Positions 8,813-17,534 of a stretch of 64,000 nt of DNA are shown in pieces. How positions within the stretch are numbered: the first letter of the stretch is position 1; every line of letters starts with the position of its first letter. Where the stretch lies: the NCBI RefSeq assembly GCF_900167975.1, contig NZ_FUZU01000001.1, forward strand, positions 3,123,331 through 3,187,330. Reading direction: 5' to 3'. The DNA comes from Ohtaekwangia koreensis. GTDB taxonomy: Bacteria; Bacteroidota; Bacteroidia; Cytophagales; Cyclobacteriaceae. The translations under genes and the position numbers were made by a program. Under the pieces are notes generated by a model. The model was not told the origin of the DNA. It did no database searches and saw nothing but the letters and a program-made list of their open reading frames with translations.

Positions 8813-8820
8813 CAAATATA
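8813..8820 (-). promoter_or_regulatory. Candidate -7 element for the DUF6934-like unit
   Basis: On the minus strand TATATTTG matches TAnnTTTG and lies 28 bases before the start codon at 8784, followed by an SD-like GGAGAA. The -33 element is not evident. Confidence 0.45.
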
Positions 8821-8958
8821 ATACACGCGTCTTCAAGTGATAGTTCCTTTCGGTATTCGACATCTTTGAACGACCGAAAACATGAGGTTTATTCTTTGCC
8901 AGGCGCCGCTCGTTTATTTATTATTTTTCTACTTTGCAGATCAGAATGGAAGCCAAAC

Positions 8959-11631
8959 CTACTTCCATTCAAACACAAAATTCCCTGCTACCAATTGCAC
9001 TGGATTCTCCTGCAGTACCTTTTTATTGAGATATACCTTTTGATTCGTTTCCGGAAGATATACCGTGGCTGTAGAATTGGGAGGTATCGTTACTGTATAG
9101 TTGATTCGTTTTCCCTGGCGCTTCCAGGAAGTTGTAATCGTTCCCTGTGGTCCGGTATGGGACGCTTCAAAATGATTGAGGCCTTTAACAAAATACGGCT
9201 GCAAAATTATATTCTTGAATCCGGGTTTGTCTACGTCAGGCTTAATACCGCCAAGTCCTTTGTAAAGCCACGCTCCTATTTCTCCAAACATGATATGGTT
9301 CAGGGATATATCATGCGCAGATTGGATATTCCAGTTTTCATATAGCGTGGTAGCTCCGTTTTTAATCCACCATCCCCAGGAAGGAAATGTCTCTTGCGCG
9401 GCTATGCGATAGGCAACATCGGCATAGCCATTTTCACTCAATGCATTTAGAATTGCTTTTTGACCCAACAGACCAACGTCCAAGTGAAATCCATCCGCTT
9501 CCACGCGCTTTGCCAGGTTGGTTGCAACCTTTATTTTTAACGTATCCGGTACCAGTCCCCAGAAAAGTGGTGCACTCAATTCTGTTTGGAGTCCTGTACT
9601 ATATATACCGGTCTCTGCGTTCAGGTATTTCGTATTAAAGGCATTCCTGATCTTGGCAGCAAGCGCGGTATATTTCAATTGGTCGTCAGGGTGACCTAGT
9701 ATAGCGGCAACACGGGCAAGGATAGCCGCGTCCGCATAATAATAACATGTGGAAGTAAGCTCCACAGGAGATTTTGATTTCACCGGAACCCAGTCGCCCA
9801 GCCCCCACGTTGTAAGCCCGGTGGGATAGGTGGCATCGATGTGATCCACATACCGCTTCATATTGTCGTAACAATCCGCCAGAATTTTACTGTCGCCGTA
9901 GAACATGTATATATTCCAGGGGATGATTGCAATCGTGCTGGTCCAGTCAGGACCATTGGCCCATTCATAGCCCCAGCCATTGGTGGGAATGATCGCTGGC
10001 AGTACACCGTTCGGTTGCTGTTCATCGCGGTGATCCGCCATCCACTTCTCATATATAGTAATACCATCGAAACTATATAAACCAGTTTCTATAGCGATCT
10101 GTGCATCACCCGTCCAGCCATTTTTTTCGCGCTGCGGGCAATCGGTTGGATAGCCAAAGAGATTCGAGAGATACGAATTATTGGTAGCATACCAGATCTT
10201 ATCCACGATAGGATTCGAAGATTTTAAATGCCCTACAGCCGGTACATCGCTATGCATAAAATATCCAACCAGGCTTTGTTGATTCAGGTTTAATGGTTTA
10301 CTACTCGTGACCTCTATATATTGAAATCCCTTATAGTTGAAATGTGGCATGAATTGTTCCTCCCCTTGCCCGCGAAGGATAACGATATCGGTTTGAAAGG
10401 GATCGGTTGTGCCTACAGGACGATAATGTTCATCGATGTTGGATTGATCTACACGGCCGTTTGGATACACACGCTCCCCGTGCTTTAGCCGTACCGTTGT
10501 ACCGGCGGGGCCGCTGACCCGAAGTTGCGTAACTCCGGCAATGTTTCTACCCAGGTCAAAAACATAGGTAGTGTCGTTCAATTTCCGGAAGCCTTTGGCT
10601 GTAACTTCTTCAACATTGCGTATCGGATGCAGGGTCTGCGCTACGATCTGTGCTGCAGGTGCCTGACGATACATTATATCTTTCCATGTTGTTTCGATAA
10701 AGCCGGGAGCATTCCAACCCGGCTGTTCCAACCTTGCATCATAATGCTCTGCAGTATAAATACTGTTGAATATCACCGGACTCAATGAAGTCTTCCATCC
10801 TTTGCCGGTGGAAATAGTTTCGGTGCTGCCATCTTCATAAGTGATGCGCAGGTCCAGGCAAAATGCAGGACGTGCACGCCATGTTGCCGTATGGAAATTC
10901 CATACCGCAGTAGATTGATGATTATACCAGCCGTTACCAAGCAACACCCCTATAGCATTCGTCCCCGATTGGAGTTGCCTGGTTACATCGTGGGTCAGGT
11001 ACAAAATTCTACGATCAAAACGGGTATACATCGGATCAAGACGATGATCGCCTATCTTCTTCCCATTTATATATAGTTCAAATAATCCCGCTGCTGCAAC
11101 GTACGCCCTGGCGGACACAATCTTCTTTTTAGAAGTGAATTCCTTGCGGAAGTATGGCGCTGGTTTGGTATTTTCATCATGACCATCGCTGATCCAGGCT
11201 CCCTGCCAGTTCTTCATGTCCACCATCCCGATTTCAAAACGAGCAATAGTACCTTGTCTGGTTTTTGTATTCTCGTGATCGGCTATATCTAATCGCCAGA
11301 AATAACGTGTAAAGGGTTTTAATTTTTCACCACTATATATTGCCAGCGTGTTGTCTGAATTAACCCAGCCACTGCTCCATATACTCCCTTTGTCTACGGT
11401 GAGCGCTATAGAATCTGTATCAACCAGAATGCGATAAGATGTTTGCCGTGCACCGTGTCGCGCATCTTCGATATTCCATGTAAATCTTGGATTAGGGACA
11501 TCAATACCAATCGGGTTCACCAGGTATTCAGTCTTCAGATTAATGGCCCGGCATACCGACTGAGCATGAATTGCCGTTGGGATATGTATAGCCAGTGATA
11601 ATAAAGTAAAGATGCGTGCGTACCAGTACAT
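8959..11631 (-). CDS. Alpha-L-rhamnosidase, GH78
   Basis: The 890-residue secreted enzyme hydrolyses terminal alpha-L-rhamnose from plant polysaccharides and glycosides. A signal peptide (cleavage near IHAQS) is followed by N-terminal fibronectin-like and Bac_rhamnosid_N beta domains (about 25-330), the alpha/alpha6 catalytic barrel (about 450-800) and a C-terminal beta domain. The catalytic-region signature DCPQREKNGWTGDAQ is present around residue 499, containing the acidic general acid/base region, as is GWWIKNGATTLYENW typical of GH78. Length is normal for the family. It is a single gene rather than part of a SusCD locus in this window; the sensor kinase and lyase-like gene nearby fit a polysaccharide-using lifestyle. 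Confidence 0.95.
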   Translation of the reverse strand: MYWYARIFTLLSLAIHIPTAIHAQSVCRAINLKTEYLVNPIGIDVPNPRFTWNIEDARHGARQTSYRILVDTDSIALTVDKGSIWSSGWVNSDNTLAIYSGEKLKPFTRYFWRLDIADHENTKTRQGTIARFEIGMVDMKNWQGAWISDGHDENTKPAPYFRKEFTSKKKIVSARAYVAAAGLFELYINGKKIGDHRLDPMYTRFDRRILYLTHDVTRQLQSGTNAIGVLLGNGWYNHQSTAVWNFHTATWRARPAFCLDLRITYEDGSTETISTGKGWKTSLSPVIFNSIYTAEHYDARLEQPGWNAPGFIETTWKDIMYRQAPAAQIVAQTLHPIRNVEEVTAKGFRKLNDTTYVFDLGRNIAGVTQLRVSGPAGTTVRLKHGERVYPNGRVDQSNIDEHYRPVGTTDPFQTDIVILRGQGEEQFMPHFNYKGFQYIEVTSSKPLNLNQQSLVGYFMHSDVPAVGHLKSSNPIVDKIWYATNNSYLSNLFGYPTDCPQREKNGWTGDAQIAIETGLYSFDGITIYEKWMADHRDEQQPNGVLPAIIPTNGWGYEWANGPDWTSTIAIIPWNIYMFYGDSKILADCYDNMKRYVDHIDATYPTGLTTWGLGDWVPVKSKSPVELTSTCYYYADAAILARVAAILGHPDDQLKYTALAAKIRNAFNTKYLNAETGIYSTGLQTELSAPLFWGLVPDTLKIKVATNLAKRVEADGFHLDVGLLGQKAILNALSENGYADVAYRIAAQETFPSWGWWIKNGATTLYENWNIQSAHDISLNHIMFGEIGAWLYKGLGGIKPDVDKPGFKNIILQPYFVKGLNHFEASHTGPQGTITTSWKRQGKRINYTVTIPPNSTATVYLPETNQKVYLNKKVLQENPVQLVAGNFVFEWK

Positions 11632-12023
11632 TCTATAGGTCGTTATAAAAACGAATATAGAGGATGTGCCCCGCTTTCAATAACCGCTTATGAAATTCTC
11701 TTAAAAAGGTTTCAGCCGTCCTATACTATCCCGCCATGGCTTCTTAAAAAATACATGCTGCTAATCATCACGATGAATGGTGAGACGCATATTTGAAAAA
11801 TATTTTATACAGCGGTTCGATTGATTCTAAAGTGGTTCGATTCTTACACACGTGTTTTCAATTACAAACAATATAGGAGCGCATTTGAGCTATTGCGATA
11901 CAAGGTAATGCATGATATTTTTCGATGAGAGCTCAAAAAGAATGCATTTCTTTTTTACAAAGTAGTGTAATGAATTAAAATAGTACATGACGATTACACG
12001 CAACGTACTGGCCGGAGCACGGA
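11632..12023. other. Divergent intergenic region
   Basis: No coding frame or clear hairpin is seen. It must hold the promoter of the rhamnosidase gene on the minus strand. It is AT-rich with several near repeats of GTGGTTCGATT-like sequence around 11814-11842 (GCGGTTCGATTGATTCT and AGTGGTTCGATTCTTA), which could be a short binding site pair. Confidence 0.4.
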
Positions 12024-12057
12024 TTGATTTTAGGGATCAGTGAAAGTTATAATTTTG
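12024..12057 (+). promoter_or_regulatory. Candidate Bacteroidota promoter
   Basis: TTG at 12024-12026 and TAATTTTG at 12050-12057 (TAnnTTTG) are separated by 23 bases, close to the -33/-7 arrangement of the phylum. The ATG follows 20 bases later at 12077. Confidence 0.45.
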
Positions 12058-12076
12058 TTTCTATAAATTCTGCTCT

Positions 12077-12688
12077 ATGCGTTTGCCAAATTACCCAATC
12101 TGCTTCCGGAACCTTTTAGTGAAATTGCATCCGTCACTTTATGTGGCAATCTGCTTCCTGCTGATCTTCAGCCAATCACACGGACAAAGTTTAAATGAAA
12201 ACTGGAAACAGGAATTATCAAATTCAATGACGCAGTTTCTGAACTGCACCAGTACATCTCCCGAAAAATATCAATGCAGTTCTTTTATAGGCGAATCAGT
12301 TGCCAAGGTATATAAAGTAAATGCCTTTTACTCTGATAAATTGAAACGGTACCTGCAAATCTTTGAAATATCAAACTCGATGTTGGATAATGGCCAATGG
12401 ACTTTATTAGGACATGCTTACGAACAAAAAGCATTAAATGAAGCGCAGAAAAATGCCAACGACAAGAAAGCTGTGATCGCGGTGTATACTACATCTGCCG
12501 GAGGTAAACATATCGCATTGATCTTACCCGGCCAACTGGAATATTCTGGCTCCTGGGGATTTAATGTACCGAATTCAGCTTCCTTCTTTTTTGATAATCC
12601 TACCAAATCGTATTTAGACAAAGGCCTCTCCTATGCATTCGGAAAAAATATGATCAAAGATGTAGCCTTGTATTGCCGGAAATATTAG
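12077..12688 (+). CDS. Secreted protein with Cys/His hydrolase-like motifs
   Basis: The 203-residue product has a long N-terminal signal (hydrophobic core LYVAICFLLIFSQSHG) and a globular part with QCSSFIGESVAKVY near residue 75 and GGKHIALILPG near residue 151. A conserved-looking Cys at a helix start followed later by a His in a beta strand is the arrangement of NlpC/P60 and CHAP peptidoglycan amidases, and the closing WGFNVPNSASFFF fits the same fold. It is therefore a candidate cell-wall or peptide hydrolase in the periplasm, but no confident family match can be claimed. It is convergent with the XrtN operon, with only 3 bases between the stops. Confidence 0.6.
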   Translation: MRLPNYPICFRNLLVKLHPSLYVAICFLLIFSQSHGQSLNENWKQELSNSMTQFLNCTSTSPEKYQCSSFIGESVAKVYKVNAFYSDKLKRYLQIFEISNSMLDNGQWTLLGHAYEQKALNEAQKNANDKKAVIAVYTTSAGGKHIALILPGQLEYSGSWGFNVPNSASFFFDNPTKSYLDKGLSYAFGKNMIKDVALYCRKY

Positions 12689-12691
12689 CAG

Positions 12692-13201
12692 CTACTTTTT
12701 GAGTGCACTCAGTTTTTCAAGCTGCTTTATTTTCATATAGCATATCCACAACAGGCATCCACCAATCAACCCAAAGGAGCAGTCCAGAAGGCGCCAGTAT
12801 AGCGGTATATCTCTGACACTTCCTGCAATGAAGGCGAGCGGAAAAATGGCAGCGCAAGCAATTAGTCCGAATTCAATTACCCATATATTTTTAAAGGGAT
12901 CCCGCAAAGGACCTATAAACACTATAGCAATTACCAGGTGCGCAAAAGCAAGCCAGTCTGTTCCGTAGGATATAAAAGGATATTGCAGATTGGTCTCACG
13001 AATTCCGGTATAAGCAAGTTCAATCCATCGCGTTAATGTGTTTTCGCACGAGCAGGATTGTATCCACGCATATGCTATACCCAGCTCCCACTCTATTGGA
13101 AATGCCGTAACACCGCTAATGACTAGCCCCCCTATAAATACCTGCAAGATCCGTTTTATGCTTCTTTGAATTGTAATGACTGAATTCTGATCCGGTGTCA
13201 T
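12692..13201 (-). CDS. Integral membrane protein of the XrtN operon
   Basis: The 169-residue protein has four hydrophobic segments and strongly conserved-looking loops: ISYGTDWLAFAHLVIAIVF, FIGPLRDPFKNIWVIEFG and FIAGSVRDIP. Charged motifs inside membrane-proximal loops (GTDW, FAH, RDP) hint at a functional site. It is the third gene of the exosortase-N operon, one base after the exosortase gene, so a helper role in sorting or processing is plausible. I recognise the pattern as a widespread Bacteroidota membrane protein of unknown function and would not name it. Confidence 0.75.
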   Translation of the reverse strand: MTPDQNSVITIQRSIKRILQVFIGGLVISGVTAFPIEWELGIAYAWIQSCSCENTLTRWIELAYTGIRETNLQYPFISYGTDWLAFAHLVIAIVFIGPLRDPFKNIWVIEFGLIACAAIFPLAFIAGSVRDIPLYWRLLDCSFGLIGGCLLWICYMKIKQLEKLSALKK

Positions 13202-13202
13202 A

Positions 13203-14558
13203 CTATATCTGCTGTTTTATCGATAATGCATTTCCGCCAAAGATTCTTTCGAGTTCCGTACGTAAAGTTGCCTCCGTACCTGCCGTAACATTGACCAGGC
13301 AAAAGCCAGGTTCACCCTGAAACATTTCCATTCGCCACGTTAACTGATCGATAGTATTTGTGCTGCCGTTAGTATACCACCATGCTGTATACAAGATGGC
13401 GCCAGGCTTATGAAGTTGCCCGCAGTAAATTTCATGGCCATCTATAGCTATAGTCTTTACGCTTTTAAAGGTATAGCCGCTTCCTTTCCAACAGATCAAT
13501 GGTGTGTGCTCTCCGGAAAAAAACTCCGGGATGTTCTTGATATATACCAGGATATTCTTGTTGAACATTTTGGTGATACCATTTTCCATGTCTACAGGCT
13601 GAAACCCCTTCAATTGAACGTGAGCATGTTCCGGATTTGTATGTATTCTTTCATGCCGGATTTGGCAGCCTGTCCAGACTGCTGCAAGTGCCAATGCAGT
13701 AATCAGGGCTTGCGTAAATATACTGATCTGCATAGGGTGTGTCTCTTGAGAGAAAGGTTTTCCAAACCTGCTTATCATCCAACGACCGAGGAAATATAGC
13801 GGAACGACTACATACAAAAGCATGCAAAATATACCCATCATCTCATGCAAAGGATGCCCGGGTGCAATGCGGAACAATACGAGCATAACAATGCGCAAAA
13901 GATTGCTGCCAACGTTGAGTAACAGAACAAGAGAGAAGAAAACCATCAGGGGCAAGAAGCCAAGCTTCAGTTTTCGGGTATGATATTGATGCGCGATGAG
14001 GAAGACTCCCATGAGCAGTGATGTAGCCAGCATGTTGAGTCCCATGCACGCTTCATCAACGCTGAATGCCGTTCCATTGAGTAACATCACATTCCCCTCT
14101 ACCTGTATCATCATCCCTGCTGCCGAAAGTAATTTTCCTGCCCACTCACTCAGTTGTAAGCGGATTGGAAATCCAAGTATGATAACAATCTGGTTGAAAA
14201 ATGGTGACATGAAAGCCAGCAGGAACAACACCAGGGAATTGATTCGGCCCAGCACAAGTTCAAACAAAAACAGAATATAAAAGGCCAGTGCAAAAAAGTA
14301 AAATGTCCGTACAGCATAGATATAGGCAACGGAACCCATCATCAGGATCGCCACCAGGTATATATAGTTTACCCGTTGCCTTCCATCGGTAAGTATAGCA
14401 AAAGGCAACAGGCAAAAACCTAATAATACATTGCTAGCCGAGACAAAGGACAGCGGAAAGGCAATCGCCCCTCCTGCTATCCCGAGCGTGATCCAGCCAA
14501 CACACTTATAATGATCGGGGCGAATAAAATACCGCAAATACAATAACAAGACGTTCAT
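13203..14558 (-). CDS. xrtN: Exosortase N with fused EpsI-like domain
   Basis: The 451-residue product is an exosortase/archaeosortase transpeptidase. Eight or so membrane helices fill residues 20-280, and the expected active-site residues are present: Cys171 in DEACMGLN, Arg222 in SNLLRIVML, and His238 in GHPLHEMMG. Exosortases cut a C-terminal tripartite signal and are thought to transfer the protein to a membrane lipid or polymer. Residues about 290-451 form an extra soluble domain containing EHTPLICWKGSGY, which resembles the EpsI/DUF3485 partner usually encoded separately, so this looks like a natural fusion. The start overlaps the stop of the VIT-domain gene (ATGA), and the partner membrane gene follows directly. 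The xrtN assignment rests on the VIT neighbour and topology. Confidence 0.85.
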   Translation of the reverse strand: MNVLLLYLRYFIRPDHYKCVGWITLGIAGGAIAFPLSFVSASNVLLGFCLLPFAILTDGRQRVNYIYLVAILMMGSVAYIYAVRTFYFFALAFYILFLFELVLGRINSLVLFLLAFMSPFFNQIVIILGFPIRLQLSEWAGKLLSAAGMMIQVEGNVMLLNGTAFSVDEACMGLNMLATSLLMGVFLIAHQYHTRKLKLGFLPLMVFFSLVLLLNVGSNLLRIVMLVLFRIAPGHPLHEMMGIFCMLLYVVVPLYFLGRWMISRFGKPFSQETHPMQISIFTQALITALALAAVWTGCQIRHERIHTNPEHAHVQLKGFQPVDMENGITKMFNKNILVYIKNIPEFFSGEHTPLICWKGSGYTFKSVKTIAIDGHEIYCGQLHKPGAILYTAWWYTNGSTNTIDQLTWRMEMFQGEPGFCLVNVTAGTEATLRTELERIFGGNALSIKQQI

Positions 14559-17128
14559 TGTGCCAGTCTCAGTTTTGATCTATATATCGTATAGGCTATA
14601 AAAGTCAGGAACAGTATAATCAGCATCCATTCATGTGGTTCAGGCACGGCACCTGATGAATTCTTGCTAGCATTCAATAAACTGTTATCAATATCGTGAA
14701 TACCAAATCGCTTATAATCCTCCTGCGTCTCTAGTACGATCAGACTCGATACCGGAGAGACAACGTAGGCGGTAGCGGCTTCCTCGACCAACGTCTCATC
14801 GATATAGTCATCCTCAAAGTAATCGGAACCTATATTTCGCATGATGTTATTGTAGGCAAACAGACGTGCTAAATGGTCGGGAGCGTTGTCTTCACCCGCA
14901 GGTGCATTTTCATCCTTTACTTTTCTGATGATCATGTGTGCATCGTGAAGAATTATACGCTCGTCTGATTCTTCTGTCAACGGAAATGTTTTATTTCCCA
15001 AATGATTAAGAAGTGTGTTTATAGAGCCTTCTGTAAATTCTAATCCCCGTAATTCACGGAACGAGCTTACGTAAGTGGACACATCTCCCTCCAGGTTATA
15101 TACTTTTATTTTTTTTCTTGCTGCAAAGAATTTGCGAACACCTTGTGCAAACTTGCTATCCTTGAAATCACGCAAGTGTGGAGAGAGGGCTTTTCCCTTG
15201 GTAATCACCAGAGAGTGTTCTATATCTTTTACGCGGTGAAAGGGAAACAATGAAAAATTCTGTTCATGCAGTGCCCTGGTCAGGTCTTTCCAATTGTCAG
15301 TATTTATACTCATCATTTCCTGGTCAACACAGGCATACAGTGTATATTCATTCGAAAGCGCTGACAGTGCATCAATCTCGTCCCGGCTCCAGCTATTGTT
15401 GATGTCAAGGTATATATTTTTGATTGTCACCGGCTGGAGTTTAGGCTCATGCGCTGCCAGTGAGTATGTATAGCCGTTAAAGCTGAATCGATTATCTTTT
15501 ACAGGAACGGCCTTGTAGCTGAAAGCAAAATCAGGATCGTATGACTGCTCGAAAATATAGTCGCCTTTTTTATCCTTCATAAAGTCACCGGGCAGATCAA
15601 CATCCTTTGCACCCCCTATAAACCGTATGCGATGTGTTTCTTTTGCACCGCTTGGGTTCGGTCCGCGGAATGTTATACCTTCATAGTATACTTTTCCTTC
15701 TTGCAGCCTGAGCGGTGATGTGATGCCTATCTTGAACTTGCGCTCTTCGTCTTTCGTACACGGAAAAATGCGAACCGAAACGGTGTTGCCCTCCTGCCAA
15801 TGTATAACCGATGGATCACGTGCTTCAACGCCAACAATTGTCTTGTAAGCCTTCACTGCTTTTTGTTTCGAGGTGAGTATACCTTTTTGCTCCGCGCCAT
15901 TGATCCATAGCGAAAGTGAAGTTACCACGGAGCCTTCGGGCAATTGAAAAGTATAGATCGCTTCTTCAGTATTACCCCACCAGTGGTCGCCACCTGCGTT
16001 ATTCCGAATGTTCAAATACTTCTCCGTATAGGCCAATCGCAGATCTGTATATATGTCTACATCCGATACAATATAGGAGGTTGTAAGATTATCACCCGAC
16101 CATAAGCGCTCTTGGGCCTGGTGACGTCCATTATGAAAAGACTGTAGTATCTTTACCCGGTCATCCTTCGAAACGGAAATTGGGTCAAAGATACTTGCCA
16201 CATATACCAACGGATCATGTTTTTTTACTTCACTCCAGGACGATGAGGATGGCATAAATCGCCAATCGGCAAATCGGTTGTGGGTTGTATATACCAGGTC
16301 CGACTTCAGGATGCGCTGCGAGATCCAGTCGTTCTTCTGGGATTGTCCTATCGTTACCCACACCGGAAGCTCCATCTCCGGGTACATAACAGATTGATTG
16401 GCGAGCGTCTCGATTCTTGTGACACGAGTACTCCATTCAATGACAAAACTGGTGACATATGCCAGCGTTGCAACGATACCAACAACCACCGCATGATATT
16501 GTATTTTTCCATTGCGTAAAGAAAATCGTAACAGACAAAAGCAAGCAATACATACAGTAAGCGGCACAAAGGCATGCATTCCTATTCCCAGGAACAGGAT
16601 TCCGATCGTTCCAACACCGTAGATATAGGAAACAAAGATTGACAAGTATATATACAATACAATGGTACTTCCCAATAACACCTGTTGCAATCTGTTAACC
16701 CACCGTGGAAGTACATGAAAGAACCGGTAACTCAACGTTGTTATTGAAGCAATGATCAGGTACGCGCAAAGCCAATCAGTCGAGTCCTGGAAGACTGTAA
16801 AAACTCTATTGAGCGCATACGCACTTATCAGGAACAAGTTAAGAAGGATAACCGTCTTGTGAATATTTTCTTTTCTCCAGCTCTTTGTGATACCGTATGA
16901 ATGATCGGTGATTAGCAGCACTACATATACAAGTGCCAGAAGATAATGCACTACAAAGGTAGAAACGTGCTCTCCTTCATCCAGGTTAAAAAAAGCAAAG
17001 GTTACATAAAGACAAAATGATATACTTAAAAGAGCATATCCTACTATATAAATCATCGAGTTGGGCGTCTCTTCTCCGGTAGAGTGAATAGCATCTGTCT
17101 GCGTGAAGGGGGACTGAAGTTTTTCCAT
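14555..17128 (-). CDS. XrtN-system VIT-domain membrane protein with PEP-type sorting tail
   Basis: The 857-residue protein begins with about eight membrane helices (25-260), then an extracytoplasmic region with a VIT domain (around 370-480: SLSLWINGAEQKG, KAYKTIVGVEARDPS, NTVSVRIFP) and a vWA-like or globular section. It ends with a tripartite signal at 829-857: PEPHEW, a hydrophobic helix, then YRSKLRLAQ. This is the substrate signal for exosortases, and the cognate enzyme is the next gene. Inter-alpha-trypsin-type VIT proteins usually mediate adhesion. The gene is first in a three-gene operon; two copies of a palindromic 19-mer lie just upstream (13 and 175 bases before the ATG) and probably control it. 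Confidence 0.85.
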   Translation of the reverse strand: MEKLQSPFTQTDAIHSTGEETPNSMIYIVGYALLSISFCLYVTFAFFNLDEGEHVSTFVVHYLLALVYVVLLITDHSYGITKSWRKENIHKTVILLNLFLISAYALNRVFTVFQDSTDWLCAYLIIASITTLSYRFFHVLPRWVNRLQQVLLGSTIVLYIYLSIFVSYIYGVGTIGILFLGIGMHAFVPLTVCIACFCLLRFSLRNGKIQYHAVVVGIVATLAYVTSFVIEWSTRVTRIETLANQSVMYPEMELPVWVTIGQSQKNDWISQRILKSDLVYTTHNRFADWRFMPSSSSWSEVKKHDPLVYVASIFDPISVSKDDRVKILQSFHNGRHQAQERLWSGDNLTTSYIVSDVDIYTDLRLAYTEKYLNIRNNAGGDHWWGNTEEAIYTFQLPEGSVVTSLSLWINGAEQKGILTSKQKAVKAYKTIVGVEARDPSVIHWQEGNTVSVRIFPCTKDEERKFKIGITSPLRLQEGKVYYEGITFRGPNPSGAKETHRIRFIGGAKDVDLPGDFMKDKKGDYIFEQSYDPDFAFSYKAVPVKDNRFSFNGYTYSLAAHEPKLQPVTIKNIYLDINNSWSRDEIDALSALSNEYTLYACVDQEMMSINTDNWKDLTRALHEQNFSLFPFHRVKDIEHSLVITKGKALSPHLRDFKDSKFAQGVRKFFAARKKIKVYNLEGDVSTYVSSFRELRGLEFTEGSINTLLNHLGNKTFPLTEESDERIILHDAHMIIRKVKDENAPAGEDNAPDHLARLFAYNNIMRNIGSDYFEDDYIDETLVEEAATAYVVSPVSSLIVLETQEDYKRFGIHDIDNSLLNASKNSSGAVPEPHEWMLIILFLTFIAYTIYRSKLRLAQ

Positions 17129-17141
17129 GTAGTTAGAATAT

Positions 17142-17160
17142 TTAAAAGTACTTTGTAATT
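17142..17160. promoter_or_regulatory. Palindromic operator-like repeat, proximal copy
   Basis: TTAAAAGTACTTTGTAATT, containing the perfect 10-bp palindrome AAAGTACTTT, lies 13 bases upstream of the XrtN-VIT start. The identical 19-mer occurs at 17304. Position and symmetry suit a dimeric repressor such as PadR- or MarR-type factors; no such gene is in the window. Confidence 0.55.
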
Positions 17161-17303
17161 CAAAGCTTTAAGACAAATTTTTTATAGTGCTACCCTACTT
17201 CCAGATCTGCTTTCTATTATCCAGGGTGTAATCATCGGTATAGTTTTCAATATATTGGATTTGCTCAATGCAGTCTAACGGAAAGAGCGTATTATAGTTG
17301 TAC

Positions 17304-17322
17304 TTAAAAGTACTTTGTAATT
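17304..17322. promoter_or_regulatory. Palindromic operator-like repeat, distal copy
   Basis: Exact second copy of the 19-mer at 17142, offset by 162 bases and therefore close to an integral number of helical turns. The bases after the repeat also stay similar (AAAAGTT versus CAAAGCTT), suggesting an ancestral duplication. Confidence 0.5.
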
Positions 17323-17445
17323 AAAAGTTAAAATATACTTTTGAATGTGCGCGGCAGTAACCTTGAATCAAAAGTCTGATTTTGACCGCGCCTGGTCCTT
17401 AGAATGCTTTGGCTATCAGGAGATTTATCGATATGATACCTCGTA

Positions 17446-17490
17446 GTTCTGAAATTACACTCCGGAGTGCCCGGTAAGTAATTTCAGAAC
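17446..17490 (-). terminator. Long perfect hairpin after the alpha/beta hydrolase gene
   Basis: GTTCTGAAATTAC (17446-17458) pairs perfectly with GTAATTTCAGAAC (17478-17490); the loop itself contains the palindrome ACTCCGGAGT. It starts 45 bases past the stop of the hydrolase gene. There is no T-run on either strand, so it may instead protect mRNA ends or bind a protein. Confidence 0.55.
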
Positions 17491-17534
17491 GTGCAGAGAT
17501 AAAAGTATAGATGTGTTATGAATTTGATAAAAAG

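Noticed and set aside
8866-9345. 159-codon plus-strand frame
   Set aside because: Mostly antisense to GH78 coding sequence; no convincing domain.
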